Notes: a model not told the origin generated them from the sequence alone. A stretch of DNA of 64,000 nt from Paraburkholderia sp. BL10I2N1 (GCF_004361815.1 NZ_SNWA01000001.1:1-64000), one strand, 5' to 3'; counted from the stretch's first letter, positions 42,807 to 53,342 are shown. Program-made: numbers and translations.

Positions 42807-43586
42807 TCAGAACGTGCCCGGATAGGCGCCGCCGTCGATCAGCCAGTTCTGGCCCGTAATATAGCCCGCATGCGTGCTGCACAGGAACGCGCAGGCGCGG
42901 CCGAATTCATCGGACGTGCCAAAGCGGCCCGCCGGAATCGACGCCATGCGCCGCTTGCGCGACTCTTCGACGGAAATGTCCTGCGCCTTCGCCTGCGCGT
43001 TGATGGTCGCGACGATACGGTCCGTGTCGAACATGCCCGGCAGCAGGTTGTTGATCGTCACGCCCTGCGGCGCGACCTTGCGAGCCAGTCCGGCAACGAA
43101 ACCCGTCAGCCCCGAGCGCGCGCCGTTGGACAGACCCAGCACGTCGATCGGCGCCTTCACCGCCGAACTCGTGATGTTGACGATGCGGCCGAAATTGCGT
43201 CCGATCATCCCGTCGATGGTCGCGCGGATCAGTTCGATCGGGGTCAGCATGTTGGCTTCGAGCGCACGGATCCAGTCGTCGTGCGTGAACTGGCGGAAGT
43301 CGCCGGGGGGCGGGCCGCCCGCATTGTTGACGAGGATATCCGGCTGCGGACAGGCGGCGAGCGCGGCGGCACGGCCTTCGGGCGTGGTGATGTCGCAGGC
43401 GACCGTCTTGACGTCGACGCCGGTTTTTGTGCGGATTGCGGCCGCGGTCGCCTCCAGCGTCTCAGCAGTGCGCGCCACGATCACGACGTTCACGCCTTCG
43501 GCGGCCAGCGCTTCCGCGCAGCCGCGCCCCAAACCCTTGCTCGCTGCGCATACCAGCGCAGTGCGTCCTGCGATTCCCATGTCCAT
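42807..43586 (-). CDS. SDR family protein with atypical active site
   Basis: A 259-residue short-chain dehydrogenase-like protein starting at ATG 43586 (AGGA upstream). The cofactor motif is ALVCAASKGLGRGCA and NNAG is present (ILVNNAGGPPPGDF), as are the catalytic Ser (VNITSSAVK) and the end NWLIDGGAYPGTF. At the catalytic pair YxxxK the sequence reads SNGAR (GLSNGARSGLTG), so Tyr is Ser and Lys is Arg. A recognisable subgroup shares this feature. The substrate is unknown and classical SDR chemistry is doubtful. Confidence 0.9.
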   Translation of the reverse strand: MDMGIAGRTALVCAASKGLGRGCAEALAAEGVNVVIVARTAETLEATAAAIRTKTGVDVKTVACDITTPEGRAAALAACPQPDILVNNAGGPPPGDFRQFTHDDWIRALEANMLTPIELIRATIDGMIGRNFGRIVNITSSAVKAPIDVLGLSNGARSGLTGFVAGLARKVAPQGVTINNLLPGMFDTDRIVATINAQAKAQDISVEESRKRRMASIPAGRFGTSDEFGRACAFLCSTHAGYITGQNWLIDGGAYPGTF

Positions 43587-43882
43587 GTGCGTATCCTCTT
43601 TTCCCACTCCGCAAGCGGAATGGCGGTTTTATCGACGCTAGAAAGCGGAACACCGGTGCGGCGGGCGCCGCATCGGCCATGCCGGCCTGGATGAGGCGGC
43701 CGGCCTGATGCCCCTGATTCTAGAAGAATCGCCGCCGCGTTGCCGCGAAGAGCCCCGCAATCTCCGGTTTCTTCCGACGGCACTTTCGGTAAACTTGCAG
43801 CCGTGGCGCGCGCTGCCCGCCGGTTTGCCGGCGCGGTGGGAGGCGCCTGCCGATTCCTCTTGCCAACGCGTGCGCTCAAGCC

Positions 43883-44533
43883 ATGACACAGGACAGCCGT
43901 TTTCCCAATCTTTTCATCCTCGACCACCCGCTGATCCAGCACAAGCTGTCGCACATGCGCGACCGGGATACGTCGACGCGCACGTTTCGTGAACTCCTGC
44001 GCGAGATCACGCTCCTGATGGGCTACGAGATCACCCGCAACCTGCCGATGACGACGCGCCGGGTGTCGACGCCGCTCGTCGATATGGACGCGCCCGTGAT
44101 CGCCGGCAAGAAACTGGCGATCGTGCCGGTGCTGCGGGCGGGCGTCGGCATGTCGGACGGGCTGCTGGAACTGATTCCGTCGGCCCGCGTCGGGCACATC
44201 GGGGTGTACCGGGCGGAAGATCACCGGCCGGTCGAATATCTGGTGCGCCTGCCGGACCTCGAAGACCGGACCTTCATCCTGTGCGATCCGATGGTGGCCA
44301 CCGGCTATTCGGCGGTGCACGCGGTGGACGTGCTGAAGCGCCGCAACGTGCCGGGCGGGAGCATCATGTTCCTCGCCCTGGTGGCCGCGCCCGAAGGTGT
44401 TCAGGTGTTCCAGGACGCGCATCCGGATGTGAAGCTGTACGTGGCATCGCTCGATTCGCATCTGAATGAACACGCGTATATCGTGCCTGGCCTCGGCGAC
44501 GCCGGCGACCGGCTGTTCGGCACCAAGAACTGA
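43883..44533 (+). CDS. upp: Uracil phosphoribosyltransferase
   Basis: Upp salvages uracil to UMP using PRPP. The 216 residues include [20 protein letters not shown] at the start, [20 protein letters not shown], the PRPP-binding loop [20 protein letters not shown] and the uracil-binding end [17 protein letters not shown]. It is divergent from the SDR gene and followed by a strong hairpin. Confidence 0.97.
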   Translation: MTQDSRFPNLFILDHPLIQHKLSHMRDRDTSTRTFRELLREITLLMGYEITRNLPMTTRRVSTPLVDMDAPVIAGKKLAIVPVLRAGVGMSDGLLELIPSARVGHIGVYRAEDHRPVEYLVRLPDLEDRTFILCDPMVATGYSAVHAVDVLKRRNVPGGSIMFLALVAAPEGVQVFQDAHPDVKLYVASLDSHLNEHAYIVPGLGDAGDRLFGTKN

Positions 44534-44545
44534 CTGCGGGCGCGT

Positions 44546-44583
44546 CGAAAGCGGGCGCTGCGCGGGTGCAGCGCCCGCTTTCG
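44546..44583 (+). terminator. Strong hairpin after upp
   Basis: CGAAAGCGGGCGCTGC pairs perfectly over 16 bp with its reverse complement around a six-base loop, 10 bp after the upp stop. No long T-run follows, but stem strength and place suggest transcript termination or 3'-end protection. Confidence 0.65.
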
Positions 44584-44954
44584 CTGTTGCGCCGCGCTTC
44601 TTCCGCGCATTTCCCCGCCGAACACGCGCTGCCGCCGTCCTGCGGCATGATAAAATTCGAATCCGCTCATCAGGCGACTCAAATCTGCCAGCCCCACAGC
44701 GCAATGCGCTTTCGCGGGGCCTTGCGGCCGGCGCAGTATCGGCGCCAATGGCCCGCATAGCCCCGGCAGCCCGCTTCGCCCCGCCCACCCGCTCCACCCT
44801 GTGTGGTCCGGCGCCAAAGGCGGGCCCGGGGTGAACACGGTGTGATGGAACAGACATCGAGGCGCGCTCGGGTAGCGCCTGAAGAAAGCAACATCGGCAA
44901 AGACAACTTGCACTTATGCGTGCGCACCCCGTGTGCACGCGACGGAGAAAGGTA

Positions 44955-45683
44955 ATGGCGGGTCATTCGAAATGGGCCAACATCAAGCATAAGAAGGCAG
45001 CGACGGATGCCAAGCGCGGCAAGATCTGGACGCGGCTGATCAAGGAAATTCAGGTCGCGGCCCGCATGGGCGGCGGAGAAGTCGACACCAACCCGCGTCT
45101 GCGGCTCGCCGTCGACAAGGCGTATGACGCCAACATGCCGAAAGACAACATCAACCGCGCGATCCAGCGTGGCGTTGGCGGCGTCGACGGCGCAAACTAC
45201 GAAGAAATCCGCTACGAAGGTTACGGCATCGGCGGCGCGGCGATCATCGTCGACACGATGACCGACAACCGTACACGTACCGTGGCGGAAGTGCGTCACG
45301 CGTTCTCGAAGTTCGGCGGCAACATGGGCACGGACGGCTCGGTGTCGTTCATGTTCGATCACGTCGGCCAGTTCCTGTTCGCTCCCGGCACGCCTGAAGA
45401 CAAGCTGATGGAAGCCGCGCTCGAAGCCGGCGCTGACGACGTCGTCACGAATGACGACGGCAGTATCGAAGTAGTTTGCCCGCCGAACGATTTCCCGAAG
45501 GTGAAGACGGCGCTCGAAGGCGCGGGCTTCAAGGCGGAAGTCGCCGAAGTGACGATGAAGCCGCAGACGGAAGTCGAATTCACCGGTGAAGACGCGCTCA
45601 AGATGCAAAAACTCCTCGACGCCCTGGAAAATCTGGACGACGTGCAGGAGGTCTACACGAACGCAGCCATCGCCGACGAATGA
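44955..45683 (+). CDS. yebC: YebC/PmpR family translation or transcription factor
   Basis: A 242-residue member of the TACO1/YebC family, described as DNA-binding regulators or as factors that help ribosomes at proline-rich stretches. Visible are [60 protein letters not shown] and [15 protein letters not shown]. The start at ATG 44955 follows GAGAAAGG. It opens a run of housekeeping genes on the plus strand. Confidence 0.96.
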   Translation: MAGHSKWANIKHKKAATDAKRGKIWTRLIKEIQVAARMGGGEVDTNPRLRLAVDKAYDANMPKDNINRAIQRGVGGVDGANYEEIRYEGYGIGGAAIIVDTMTDNRTRTVAEVRHAFSKFGGNMGTDGSVSFMFDHVGQFLFAPGTPEDKLMEAALEAGADDVVTNDDGSIEVVCPPNDFPKVKTALEGAGFKAEVAEVTMKPQTEVEFTGEDALKMQKLLDALENLDDVQEVYTNAAIADE

Positions 45684-45856
45684 GCAGGGCGCGCGGGCCA
45701 GCTCTCGTGGGCGCCCCCTTGTGCGCTGCCCGCCGGCTCCCGCGTTCCGGCTCCTGCATGGCGCATCGTGCTTTTCGCCTTGCGCGAATCTTGCTGTAAA
45801 TCACGGCTGACGCAGGCGCGTCGGCCGTCACTGTTTTTTAGTCTTCGGGGAATCAC

Positions 45857-47134
45857 ATGAAGTTACTCGTCGTCGGTTCCGGCGGTCGCGAACATGCGCT
45901 CGCATGGAAGCTCGCGCAATCGCCGCGCGTTCAGCTCGTCTACGTTGCACCGGGCAACGGCGGCACCGCGCAGGACGAGCGTCTGCGCAACGTCGATATC
46001 ACCGAACTGGATGCGCTCGCCGACTTCGCCGAGAAAGAACAGATCGCCTTCACGCTGGTCGGGCCGGAAACGCCGCTCGCCGGGGGCATCGTCAATCTGT
46101 TCCGCTCGCGTGGTCTGAAGATTTTCGGGCCGACGAAAGAAGCCGCGCAGCTCGAAAGCTCGAAAGATTTTGCGAAGGCCTTCATGAAGCGTCACGCGAT
46201 TCCGACCGCCGAATACGAAACCTTCTCGGATGTCGCCGCCGCGCACGCCTATCTGGATGCGAAGGGCGCGCCGATCGTCATCAAGGCCGACGGCCTCGCC
46301 GCCGGCAAGGGCGTGGTGGTCGCGCAGTCGCTCGATGAAGCGCATGCCGCCGTCGACATGATGCTGTCCGGCAACAAGCTGGGCGATGCGGGCGCGCGGG
46401 TCGTGATCGAAGAGTTTCTCGATGGCGAGGAAGCGAGCTTCATCGTGATGGTCGACGGCAAGCACGTGCTGGCGCTTGCATCGAGCCAGGATCACAAGCG
46501 GCTGCTTGACGGCGACGAGGGTCCGAACACAGGCGGCATGGGCGCGTATTCGCCCGCGCCGATCGTCACGCCCCAGTTGCATGCACGCGTGATGCGCGAA
46601 ATCATCCAGCCGACCGTGCGCGGCATGGAGAAAGAAGGCATCCGCTTTACCGGTTTCCTCTATGCCGGCCTGATGATCGACGCGCAGGGCAACCCGAAGA
46701 CGCTCGAATTCAACTGCCGCATGGGCGACCCGGAAACGCAGCCGATCATGGCGCGCCTGAAGGGCGATTTCTCGAAGGTCGTCGAGCAGGCGATCGCGGG
46801 CACGCTCAATACGATCGAACTGGAATGGGATCGTCGTACCGCGCTCGGCGTCGTACTGGCTGCGCACAACTACCCCGACGTCCCGCGCAAGGGCGACCGG
46901 ATCAGCGATATCCCGGCCGAAACCGGCGATGCCGTGACGTTCCATGCCGGTACGACCTTCACGGACGGCAAACTGACCACCTCCGGCGGCCGGGTGCTCT
47001 GCGTTGTCGGCCTTGCGGATTCGGTGCGCAGTGCGCAGTCGGTTGCCTACGAGACGATCAACCAGATCTCCTTCGACGGCATGCAGTACCGTCGCGACAT
47101 CGGCTATCGCGCGGTCAACCGCAAGCACAGCTAG
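45857..47134 (+). CDS. purD: Phosphoribosylamine-glycine ligase
   Basis: PurD makes glycinamide ribonucleotide from phosphoribosylamine, glycine and ATP in purine synthesis. The 425 residues follow the family: MKLLVVGSGGREHALAWKLA, GPTKEAAQLESSKDFAKAFM, the ATP-grasp lid and loop (VIKADGLAAGKGVVVA; GEEASFIVMVDGKHV), GPNTGGMGAYSPAPI and LEFNCRMGDPETQPI. Confidence 0.98.
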   Translation: MKLLVVGSGGREHALAWKLAQSPRVQLVYVAPGNGGTAQDERLRNVDITELDALADFAEKEQIAFTLVGPETPLAGGIVNLFRSRGLKIFGPTKEAAQLESSKDFAKAFMKRHAIPTAEYETFSDVAAAHAYLDAKGAPIVIKADGLAAGKGVVVAQSLDEAHAAVDMMLSGNKLGDAGARVVIEEFLDGEEASFIVMVDGKHVLALASSQDHKRLLDGDEGPNTGGMGAYSPAPIVTPQLHARVMREIIQPTVRGMEKEGIRFTGFLYAGLMIDAQGNPKTLEFNCRMGDPETQPIMARLKGDFSKVVEQAIAGTLNTIELEWDRRTALGVVLAAHNYPDVPRKGDRISDIPAETGDAVTFHAGTTFTDGKLTTSGGRVLCVVGLADSVRSAQSVAYETINQISFDGMQYRRDIGYRAVNRKHS

Positions 47135-47264
47135 TCCGCAGCGCAGCATGGCTGCTCTCCCAGTCAACGCTACACTGCGGGTTGACCTGCGGTGTAGTGG
47201 CCATGCCAATGTCGCCCGATACCGCGCCGGGGCGTATTGATGCCGGGTGCTCCCGGGCGCTGTT

Positions 47265-47328
47265 CCGGGCAACCCGGCAACCCGGAAACCGGGAAACCGG
47301 GAAACCGGGCAACCGGGCAACCGGGCAA
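47265..47328 (+). repeat. Tandem 8-bp repeat upstream of hemF
   Basis: Eight consecutive 8-bp units of the type CCGGG(C/A)AA fill 64 bp; the last three are identical CCGGGCAA and two earlier ones are CCGGGAAA. It lies in the purD-hemF gap, 72 bp before the hemF start. Such short-unit arrays change length by slippage. Confidence 0.85.
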
Positions 47329-47399
47329 CCAGGATACGGCCCACCCCACTGCTCCTTTCATGAACCCGCGGCCCGACTATCCGGCCGCCGTCAGCATCC

Positions 47400-48323
47400 A
47401 TGACCGATTTGACCTACGACGTAGCGGCCGTCCGCACATGGCTAGAGGGCCTGCAGACACACCTCGCCGATACGCTCGGCACCTTTGACGGCACGCCGTT
47501 CGCCACCGACGCCTGGCAGCGCGCGCCCGGCGAAAAGCTGCGCGGCGGCGGCTGCACGCGGATTCTCGAAGGCGGCGCTTTCTTCGAACGGGCCGGTATC
47601 GGCTTTTCGGACGTGGCTGGCGATACGCTGCCGGGCTCAGCGAGCGCGGCGCGCCCGCAGCTTGCCGGACGCGGTTTCGAGGCCATGGGCGTATCGCTCG
47701 TGCTGCACCCGCACAATCCGTACTGCCCGACGGTGCACATGAATGTGCGGCTCCTGATCGCGACGAAAGCCGGTGAGGCGCCGGTGTTCTGGTTTGGCGG
47801 CGGCATGGACCTCACGCCCTACTACGGCTACGAGGACGACGCGCAGCACTTTCACCGCGTCTGCCGCGACGCGCTGCAGCCTTATGGCACCGACCTGTAC
47901 CCGCGTTTCAAGCGCTGGTGCGACGAGTATTTCTTCCTGAAGCATCGCAACGAGCCGCGCGGCATCGGCGGAATTTTCTTCGACGATTTCGCGGAACTGG
48001 GTTTCGACCGCTCGTTCGAGATGGTGAAAAGCGTCGGCGACGCGTTCCTGAACGCTTACCTGCCGATCATCGAAAAGCGCCGAGCACAACCTTATGGCGA
48101 AGCCGAGCGCGATTTCCAGGCTTATCGACGCGGCCGTTACGTCGAATTCAACCTGGTCTTCGACCGTGGCACACTGTTCGGGCTGCAGAGCGGCGGACGC
48201 ACCGAATCGATCCTGATGTCGATGCCGCCTGTGGTGAACTGGCGCTATAACTGGCAGCCGGAACCGGACACACCGGAAGCGCGCCTCTATTCCGATTTTC
48301 TCGTGCCGCGCGAGTGGGTTTGA
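47400..48323 (+). CDS. hemF: Oxygen-dependent coproporphyrinogen III oxidase
   Basis: HemF converts coproporphyrinogen III to protoporphyrinogen IX in haem synthesis, using O2. The 307 residues contain [57 protein letters not shown], the conserved [16 protein letters not shown] and [20 protein letters not shown] with [12 protein letters not shown]. The start ATG has only a weak ribosome site. Confidence 0.97.
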   Translation: MTDLTYDVAAVRTWLEGLQTHLADTLGTFDGTPFATDAWQRAPGEKLRGGGCTRILEGGAFFERAGIGFSDVAGDTLPGSASAARPQLAGRGFEAMGVSLVLHPHNPYCPTVHMNVRLLIATKAGEAPVFWFGGGMDLTPYYGYEDDAQHFHRVCRDALQPYGTDLYPRFKRWCDEYFFLKHRNEPRGIGGIFFDDFAELGFDRSFEMVKSVGDAFLNAYLPIIEKRRAQPYGEAERDFQAYRRGRYVEFNLVFDRGTLFGLQSGGRTESILMSMPPVVNWRYNWQPEPDTPEARLYSDFLVPREWV

Positions 48324-48385
48324 GCCGGGTGCATTCCCACCGGCCCCGCCCCACGCCCGACGCCCCGTCACGAAAGGACCCGCAC

Positions 48386-49093
48386 CTGAATCCGAACGCT
48401 CATCCTGTCGCGCTGCCCCGCCGGATCGGTCTGCTGGGTGGCACCTTCGATCCGATCCACGACGGCCACCTCGCGCTCGCGCGGCGTTTCGCCGACGTGC
48501 TCCAGCTGACCGAACTCGTGTTGCTGCCGGCCGGCCAGCCGTGGCAGAAGACGGACGTATCCGCGCCGGAGCACCGGCTTGCGATGACGCGCGCGGCGGC
48601 CGGCTCGCTCGTGATGCCGGGCGTCACGGTGAGCGTCGCCACCGACGAAATCGAGCGTGAAGGACCCACCTACACCGTCGAAACGCTGCAACGCTGGCGC
48701 GAACGCGAAGGTGCGAAGGTGTCGATATCGCTGCTGATCGGCGCCGACCAGCTGGTGCATCTCGACACATGGCGCGACTGGCGGCGGCTCTTCGACTACG
48801 CGCACGTGTGCGCGGCGACCCGGCCAGGTTTTGAACTTGCAACGATCCCGTCGCCGGTGGCCGCCGAGATCGCCGCGCGAGAGGCCCGCGCGGAAGTGTT
48901 GCAGGCAACCCCTTCAGGCCATCTGCTGATCGACACGACGCTTGCATTCGACGTCTCAGCCACCGACATCCGCTCGCACCTGCGCGAGCGGCTCCAGCAC
49001 CATGCCGGAGGCAAGGAACACGACAGTGCCGCAAGCCCTGTCCCTGCCGACGTATGGGACTATATTCTTCAACATCATCTGTACCATCGATAA
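48386..49093 (+). CDS. nadD: Nicotinate-nucleotide adenylyltransferase
   Basis: NadD adenylates nicotinate mononucleotide in NAD synthesis. Motifs: [20 protein letters not shown] with the nucleotidyl-transferase HxGH-type signature, [23 protein letters not shown] and the C-terminal [11 protein letters not shown]. The start is unclear: the only good ribosome site, GAAAGGA, precedes a CTG at 48386, giving the usual N-terminus [15 protein letters not shown] codons at 48314 and 48329 are in frame but lack ribosome sites; 48314 would overlap hemF. Confidence 0.95.
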   Translation: MNPNAHPVALPRRIGLLGGTFDPIHDGHLALARRFADVLQLTELVLLPAGQPWQKTDVSAPEHRLAMTRAAAGSLVMPGVTVSVATDEIEREGPTYTVETLQRWREREGAKVSISLLIGADQLVHLDTWRDWRRLFDYAHVCAATRPGFELATIPSPVAAEIAAREARAEVLQATPSGHLLIDTTLAFDVSATDIRSHLRERLQHHAGGKEHDSAASPVPADVWDYILQHHLYHR

Positions 49094-49096
49094 ACA

Positions 49097-49555
49097 ATGG
49101 ATATCCGCAAACTGCAACGCGCGATCGTCGACGCCCTCGAAGACGTGAAAGCGCAAGACATCAAGGTGTTCAACACCAGCCATCTGACCTCCCTGTTCGA
49201 CCGCGTGATCGTCGCGAGCGGGACGTCGAACCGGCAGACCAAGGCGCTTGCTTCCAGCGTGCGTGAAAAGGTCAAGGAAGCCGGCGCCGACATCATCAGC
49301 ACCGAAGGCGAGGACATCGGCGAATGGGTGCTGGTCGACTGCGGCGACGCGGTCGTGCACATCATGCAACCGGCGCTGCGCCAGTACTACAACCTCGAAG
49401 AAATCTGGGGCGACAAGCCCGTGCGCGTGAAACTGTCCAGCTCGAACACCTTTGGCGGCGCGCGCGCGAGCGAGCCGCTCGACGATGAAGACGAGGACGA
49501 AGAACCGGTCGCGAAGCCCGCGCGCAAGGCGGCGGCGCGCCGTCGCTCGACTTGA
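49097..49555 (+). CDS. rsfS: Ribosomal silencing factor RsfS
   Basis: RsfS binds ribosomal protein L14 and blocks subunit joining in starvation. The 152 residues include [40 protein letters not shown] and [20 protein letters not shown]. The last 40 residues are an extra tail, first acidic (DDEDEDEEP) then basic ([12 protein letters not shown]). It follows nadD by three bases, the usual neighbour. Confidence 0.96.
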   Translation: MDIRKLQRAIVDALEDVKAQDIKVFNTSHLTSLFDRVIVASGTSNRQTKALASSVREKVKEAGADIISTEGEDIGEWVLVDCGDAVVHIMQPALRQYYNLEEIWGDKPVRVKLSSSNTFGGARASEPLDDEDEDEEPVAKPARKAAARRRST

Positions 49556-49613
49556 CGCTGCGTCACTTCGATGTCCCTTGATTTGTTCGGCTCCTCGCTT
49601 TGACCGGCTCACG

Positions 49614-50084
49614 ATGAAGCTGCATATCCTCGCAGTCGGCCACAAGATGCCGGACTGGATCGCCACCGGTTTCGACGAATACGCGAAGCGCATGCCCCCC
49701 GAGCTGCGCATCGAGCTGCGCGAAATCAAGCCGGAACAGCGCTCGTCTGGCCGTCCGGCGGAAAGCGTGATGGCGGCTGAGCGGCAGAAGATCGAAGCTG
49801 CGCTACCGAAGAACGCGCGCATTGTCGCCCTCGACGAGCGCGGCAAGGACTGGACCACCATGCAGCTCGCCGCGGCGCTCCCCGTCTGGCAGCAGGACGG
49901 GCGCGACGTCGCGTTCCTGATCGGTGGCGCTGATGGCCTTGATCCTGATCTGAAGGCTCGCGCCGACATGATGCTACGCGTCTCCAGCCTGACGCTGCCG
50001 CACGCGATGGTGCGCGTGCTGCTCGCCGAACAGCTTTACCGCGCGTGGACCATCACGCAAAATCACCCCTATCACCGCGCGTGA
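49614..50084 (+). CDS. rlmH: 23S rRNA pseudouridine-1915 N3-methyltransferase RlmH
   Basis: RlmH methylates pseudouridine 1915 of 23S rRNA using S-adenosylmethionine. The 156 residues start [20 protein letters not shown] and show the SPOUT knot: [33 protein letters not shown] and [20 protein letters not shown] with the end NHPYHRA. It stands in the conserved rsfS-rlmH order. Confidence 0.97.
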   Translation: MKLHILAVGHKMPDWIATGFDEYAKRMPPELRIELREIKPEQRSSGRPAESVMAAERQKIEAALPKNARIVALDERGKDWTTMQLAAALPVWQQDGRDVAFLIGGADGLDPDLKARADMMLRVSSLTLPHAMVRVLLAEQLYRAWTITQNHPYHRA

Positions 50085-50275
50085 GCGCTGGAGCGTCTGA
50101 CAGCATCAGACCGTTCGCGGATTCGCTTCGCTCCCCCGGCCCCTTTCGCTGCTTTCGCTCCAGTCGTGCAATGGACGTGGCTCATACGCGGTTTTCCGTG
50201 TGCCTTTTGCGTCCGCCTGAGTCTTCAGGCGTTCTCGAGCGCACTGCAAGCGATACGCCACATCGAGACCCGTTC

Positions 50276-50905
50276 ATGCCTTCGTCGTCCTCTGCGCTTC
50301 ACCCTTTCGTGTACCTCGCCTCGCAAAGCCCGCGCCGCCAGGAGTTGCTGCAACAGCTCGGCGTGCGCTTCGAACTGCTGCTGCCCCGCCCCGACGAAGA
50401 CGCCGAAGCGCTCGAAGCCGAGCTGTCCGGCGAGCTTGCGCACGACTACGTGATGCGCGTGTGCATCGCGAAGGCGCAAGCCGCGCGAGCACGGCTCGTC
50501 GCGGGCGGTCATGCGAATGCGCCGATTCTGGTTGCAGACACAACGGTCACCATCGATGATGCGATCCTCGGCAAACCGGTCGATGCCGACGACGCCGTAG
50601 CGATGCTGACGCGCCTCGTGAGTCGCGATCACGAAGTGCTGACGGCGGTGGCCGTCGTCGATGCGGCGGGTTCGCTGTTACCTGCCGCGCTGTCGACGTC
50701 GCGGGTTCGCTTTGCTGCAGTGCAAGTCGACGCGCTGCGCCGCTACGTTGCGACGGGCGAGCCGCTCGGCAAGGCCGGCGCCTACGGCGTGCAGGGCCGC
50801 GCCGCGGAGTTTATCGAGCATATCGACGGGTCCTATTCAGGTATCATGGGTTTGCCACTTTTTGAAACCGCTGAACTGTTGCGTGCAGCGCGCATCGACT
50901 TCTAG
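50276..50905 (+). CDS. maf: Maf-type nucleoside triphosphate pyrophosphatase
   Basis: A 209-residue Maf protein, hydrolysing non-canonical or pyrimidine nucleoside triphosphates to monophosphates. It starts at ATG 50276, with the family signature [20 protein letters not shown], then [20 protein letters not shown] and [20 protein letters not shown], ending [14 protein letters not shown]. The longer upstream frame is not coding. It lies directly before rng, as in relatives. Confidence 0.95.
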   Translation: MPSSSSALHPFVYLASQSPRRQELLQQLGVRFELLLPRPDEDAEALEAELSGELAHDYVMRVCIAKAQAARARLVAGGHANAPILVADTTVTIDDAILGKPVDADDAVAMLTRLVSRDHEVLTAVAVVDAAGSLLPAALSTSRVRFAAVQVDALRRYVATGEPLGKAGAYGVQGRAAEFIEHIDGSYSGIMGLPLFETAELLRAARIDF

Positions 50906-50914
50906 AACAACACC

Positions 50915-52384
50915 ATGAATGAAGAAATCCTGATCAATGTAACGCCCCAGGAAACGCGCGTCGCGCTTGTCCAGCAGGGCGCAGTCCAGGAACTTCACGT
51001 CGAGCGCACGCTGTCGCGGGGCCGCGTCGGCAACGTGTATCTGGGCAAGGTCGTGCGCGTGCTGCCCGGCATGCAATCCGCGTTCATCGACATCGGTCTC
51101 GAGCGCGCCGCGTTCCTGCACGTTGCCGATATCTGGCATCCGCGCATTGCCGGCGAACCGCAACAGCAGGTGCCTCATCAGCCCATCGAAAAAATCGTCT
51201 TCGAAGGCCAGTCGCTGATGGTGCAGGTTGTCAAGGATCCGATCGGCACGAAAGGCGCGCGGCTCTCGACGCAAGTCAGCATCGCCGGCCGCACCCTCGT
51301 GTACCTGCCGCAGGAACCGCACATCGGCATCTCGCAGAAGATCGAAAGCGAAGCCGAGCGCGAGGCGGTGCGCGCGCGGCTGACCGCGGTGTTGCCCGCG
51401 GATGAAAAAGGCGGCTATATCGTGCGCACCATTGCCGAGGATGCGACGAGCGAAGAGCTTGCCGGGGACGTCGCGTATCTGCGCAAGACGTGGGCCACGA
51501 TCCTGTCGCAAGGCCAGCGCATGCCGCCGACAAGTCTCCTGTATCAGGACCTGAATCTTGCGCAGCGCGTGCTGCGAGACTTCGTCAACGACGAGATCAC
51601 ACGCATCCAGGTCGATTCGCGCGAAACGTTCCAGATGCTGTCCGACTTTGCGGCGGAGTTCACGCCGGCGGTGTCGTCGAAGCTGCATCACTACACCGGC
51701 GAGCGGCCGCTCTTCGATCTGTACAACATTGAGACCGAAATCCAGCGGGCGCTGTCGCGGCGAGTCGACCTGAAATCGGGCGGCTATCTGGTCATCGACC
51801 AGACCGAAGCCATGACCACGATCGACGTGAATACCGGCGGCTACGTCGGCGCGCGCAATTTCGACGACACCATTTTCAAGACCAACCTCGAAGCGGCCCA
51901 TACGATCGCGCGCCAACTGCGCCTGCGCAACCTGGGCGGTGTGATCATCATCGATTTCATCGATATGGAAAACGCCGAGCATCGCGACCAGGTGCTCGGT
52001 GAACTGAAGAAGGCGCTGTCGCGCGACCGCACACGTGTGACCGTAAACGGGTTTTCGCAACTCGGGCTCGTCGAGATGACGCGCAAGCGCACACGCGAAT
52101 CGCTTGCGCATGTGCTATGCGAGCCTTGTCCAGTGTGCCAGGGCAAGGGGCAGGTGAAAACCGCGCGCACCGTCTGCTACGACGTGTTGCGCGAGATCCT
52201 GAGGGAGTCGCGTCAGTTCAATCCACGCGAGTTTCGGGTGGTGGCTTCGCAGCAGGTCATCGATCTTTTTCTTGAAGAAGAGTCGCAGCATCTGGCGATG
52301 CTAATCGACTTTATCGGCAAGCCGGTGTCGTTGCAGGTGGAGTCGAATCTGAGTCAGGAACAGTACGACATTGTCTTGATGTAG
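50915..52384 (+). CDS. rng: Ribonuclease G
   Basis: A 489-residue endoribonuclease that matures the 16S rRNA 5' end and degrades some messages. The S1 domain is at residues 30-130 (GNVYLGKVVRVLPGMQSAFI); the DNase-like catalytic core contains EAMTTIDVNTGGYVGARNFD and GVIIIDFIDMENAEHRDQVL with the metal-binding Asp residues; the zinc-link cysteines are in CEPCPVCQGKG. The length fits RNase G rather than RNase E. Confidence 0.97.
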   Translation: MNEEILINVTPQETRVALVQQGAVQELHVERTLSRGRVGNVYLGKVVRVLPGMQSAFIDIGLERAAFLHVADIWHPRIAGEPQQQVPHQPIEKIVFEGQSLMVQVVKDPIGTKGARLSTQVSIAGRTLVYLPQEPHIGISQKIESEAEREAVRARLTAVLPADEKGGYIVRTIAEDATSEELAGDVAYLRKTWATILSQGQRMPPTSLLYQDLNLAQRVLRDFVNDEITRIQVDSRETFQMLSDFAAEFTPAVSSKLHHYTGERPLFDLYNIETEIQRALSRRVDLKSGGYLVIDQTEAMTTIDVNTGGYVGARNFDDTIFKTNLEAAHTIARQLRLRNLGGVIIIDFIDMENAEHRDQVLGELKKALSRDRTRVTVNGFSQLGLVEMTRKRTRESLAHVLCEPCPVCQGKGQVKTARTVCYDVLREILRESRQFNPREFRVVASQQVIDLFLEEESQHLAMLIDFIGKPVSLQVESNLSQEQYDIVLM

Positions 52385-52558
52385 AGACCCAACTGAGCGC
52401 GCCGAGGTCGACTCTTACCCGGAGATCCTCCACCACCCAACACCTCAAGGCCGCCTTACAAACGAAATCTCCCGTTACCACTTGCTGCATCTATTACTGC
52501 CTGGCCCGCCGACAATCGGCAGCATGTCGCTCAAAGCTACAAAATGCAGGAGAGCAAC

Positions 52559-52879
52559 ATGCAAAAGATGGCGGCATCACTGTTACTTGCCGGAAGCCTG
52601 ATCGCGTCAGGCCAGGCTTCCGCCCATGATCATGACGGGGATATTCTGGGCGCGCTGATCGGCGGGGCGGTCATTGGCGCGGTAGTGAGTTCTGCCCTGA
52701 ACCCGGCGCCGGTGGTCGCCTACCAGGCGCCCGTGTACCAGACTCCGGTGTATCAGGCGCCTGCCTATGAAGGACCGCCGCCGGGTTACTGCTACGACCA
52801 GTATCAACGCGCCTATGTCGCCTGTTGTGCCGCGCCGGCGGGTCAATACGGCTACGCTCCCGGCCGGCCGGCCTGGTGA
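52559..52879 (+). CDS. Secreted Gly-zipper/Tyr-Pro repeat protein
   Basis: A 106-residue protein starting at ATG 52559 behind AGGAGAG. A signal peptide (MQKMAASLLLAGSLIASGQA, probable cut after ASA) leads a short His/Asp stretch, then a Gly-zipper-like helix (ILGALIGGAVIGAVVSSAL), then repeats of YQAP/YQTP and a Tyr/Pro/Gly-rich tail with three Cys. Likely an envelope or periplasmic protein; function unknown. Confidence 0.75.
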   Translation: MQKMAASLLLAGSLIASGQASAHDHDGDILGALIGGAVIGAVVSSALNPAPVVAYQAPVYQTPVYQAPAYEGPPPGYCYDQYQRAYVACCAAPAGQYGYAPGRPAW

Positions 52880-53084
52880 CCGAGTTCACGCCGGAAGCCG
52901 CCTTGCGCCGCTTCCGGCACACTGACTCCAACGACGGCGCTCAACCTGCTTTTCCCATGGGCCGCGCCCCTCCGTCGCCTATCGAATTGGACAGTTGGCA
53001 GTTCACTTAAATCAGTCTAGAGTATTCATCAGATGTAAGAGCAAAACAGGTCAACGACCAGCAAACAGCATGTCACGGGGGCAT

Positions 53085-53342
53085 ATGATGACCTTGATCG
53101 ACCAGGACATCGCGCACATCACGCGCGTGATGTTGCCGTCATTGCACGGCGATCTCGGCGGGCCGATCCTGCCGTCTACCTACTGGCGAAAGCGGCTCCA
53201 CCAGTTGCTTGAAGTCGAGCACCTTTCAAAGGCGCAGCTCTGTTCGTTAGATAGCCTGCTGCTTCAACTGGACGAGTTCGACGCCGGTTCGCGGCGGCGC
53301 GATACCGCGCCCCCTCCCCAGGCCTTCGCCCGTCACGTGTAA
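53085..53342 (+). CDS. Small hypothetical protein of the YWR family
   Basis: An 85-residue protein from ATG 53085 (MMTLIDQDIAHITRVM). Its core TYWRKRLHQLLEVEHLSKAQ and LDSLLLQLDEF resembles the protein at 4315-4656. It is soluble and helical. GGGGG lies upstream as a plausible ribosome site. It stands in a group of small genes between rng and msbA. Confidence 0.65.
   Translation: MMTLIDQDIAHITRVMLPSLHGDLGGPILPSTYWRKRLHQLLEVEHLSKAQLCSLDSLLLQLDEFDAGSRRRDTAPPPQAFARHV

Noticed and set aside
47115..47361. Short minus-strand frames with repeated FPVSRFPG-type peptides
   Set aside because: They are translations of the 8-bp tandem repeat, not genes.
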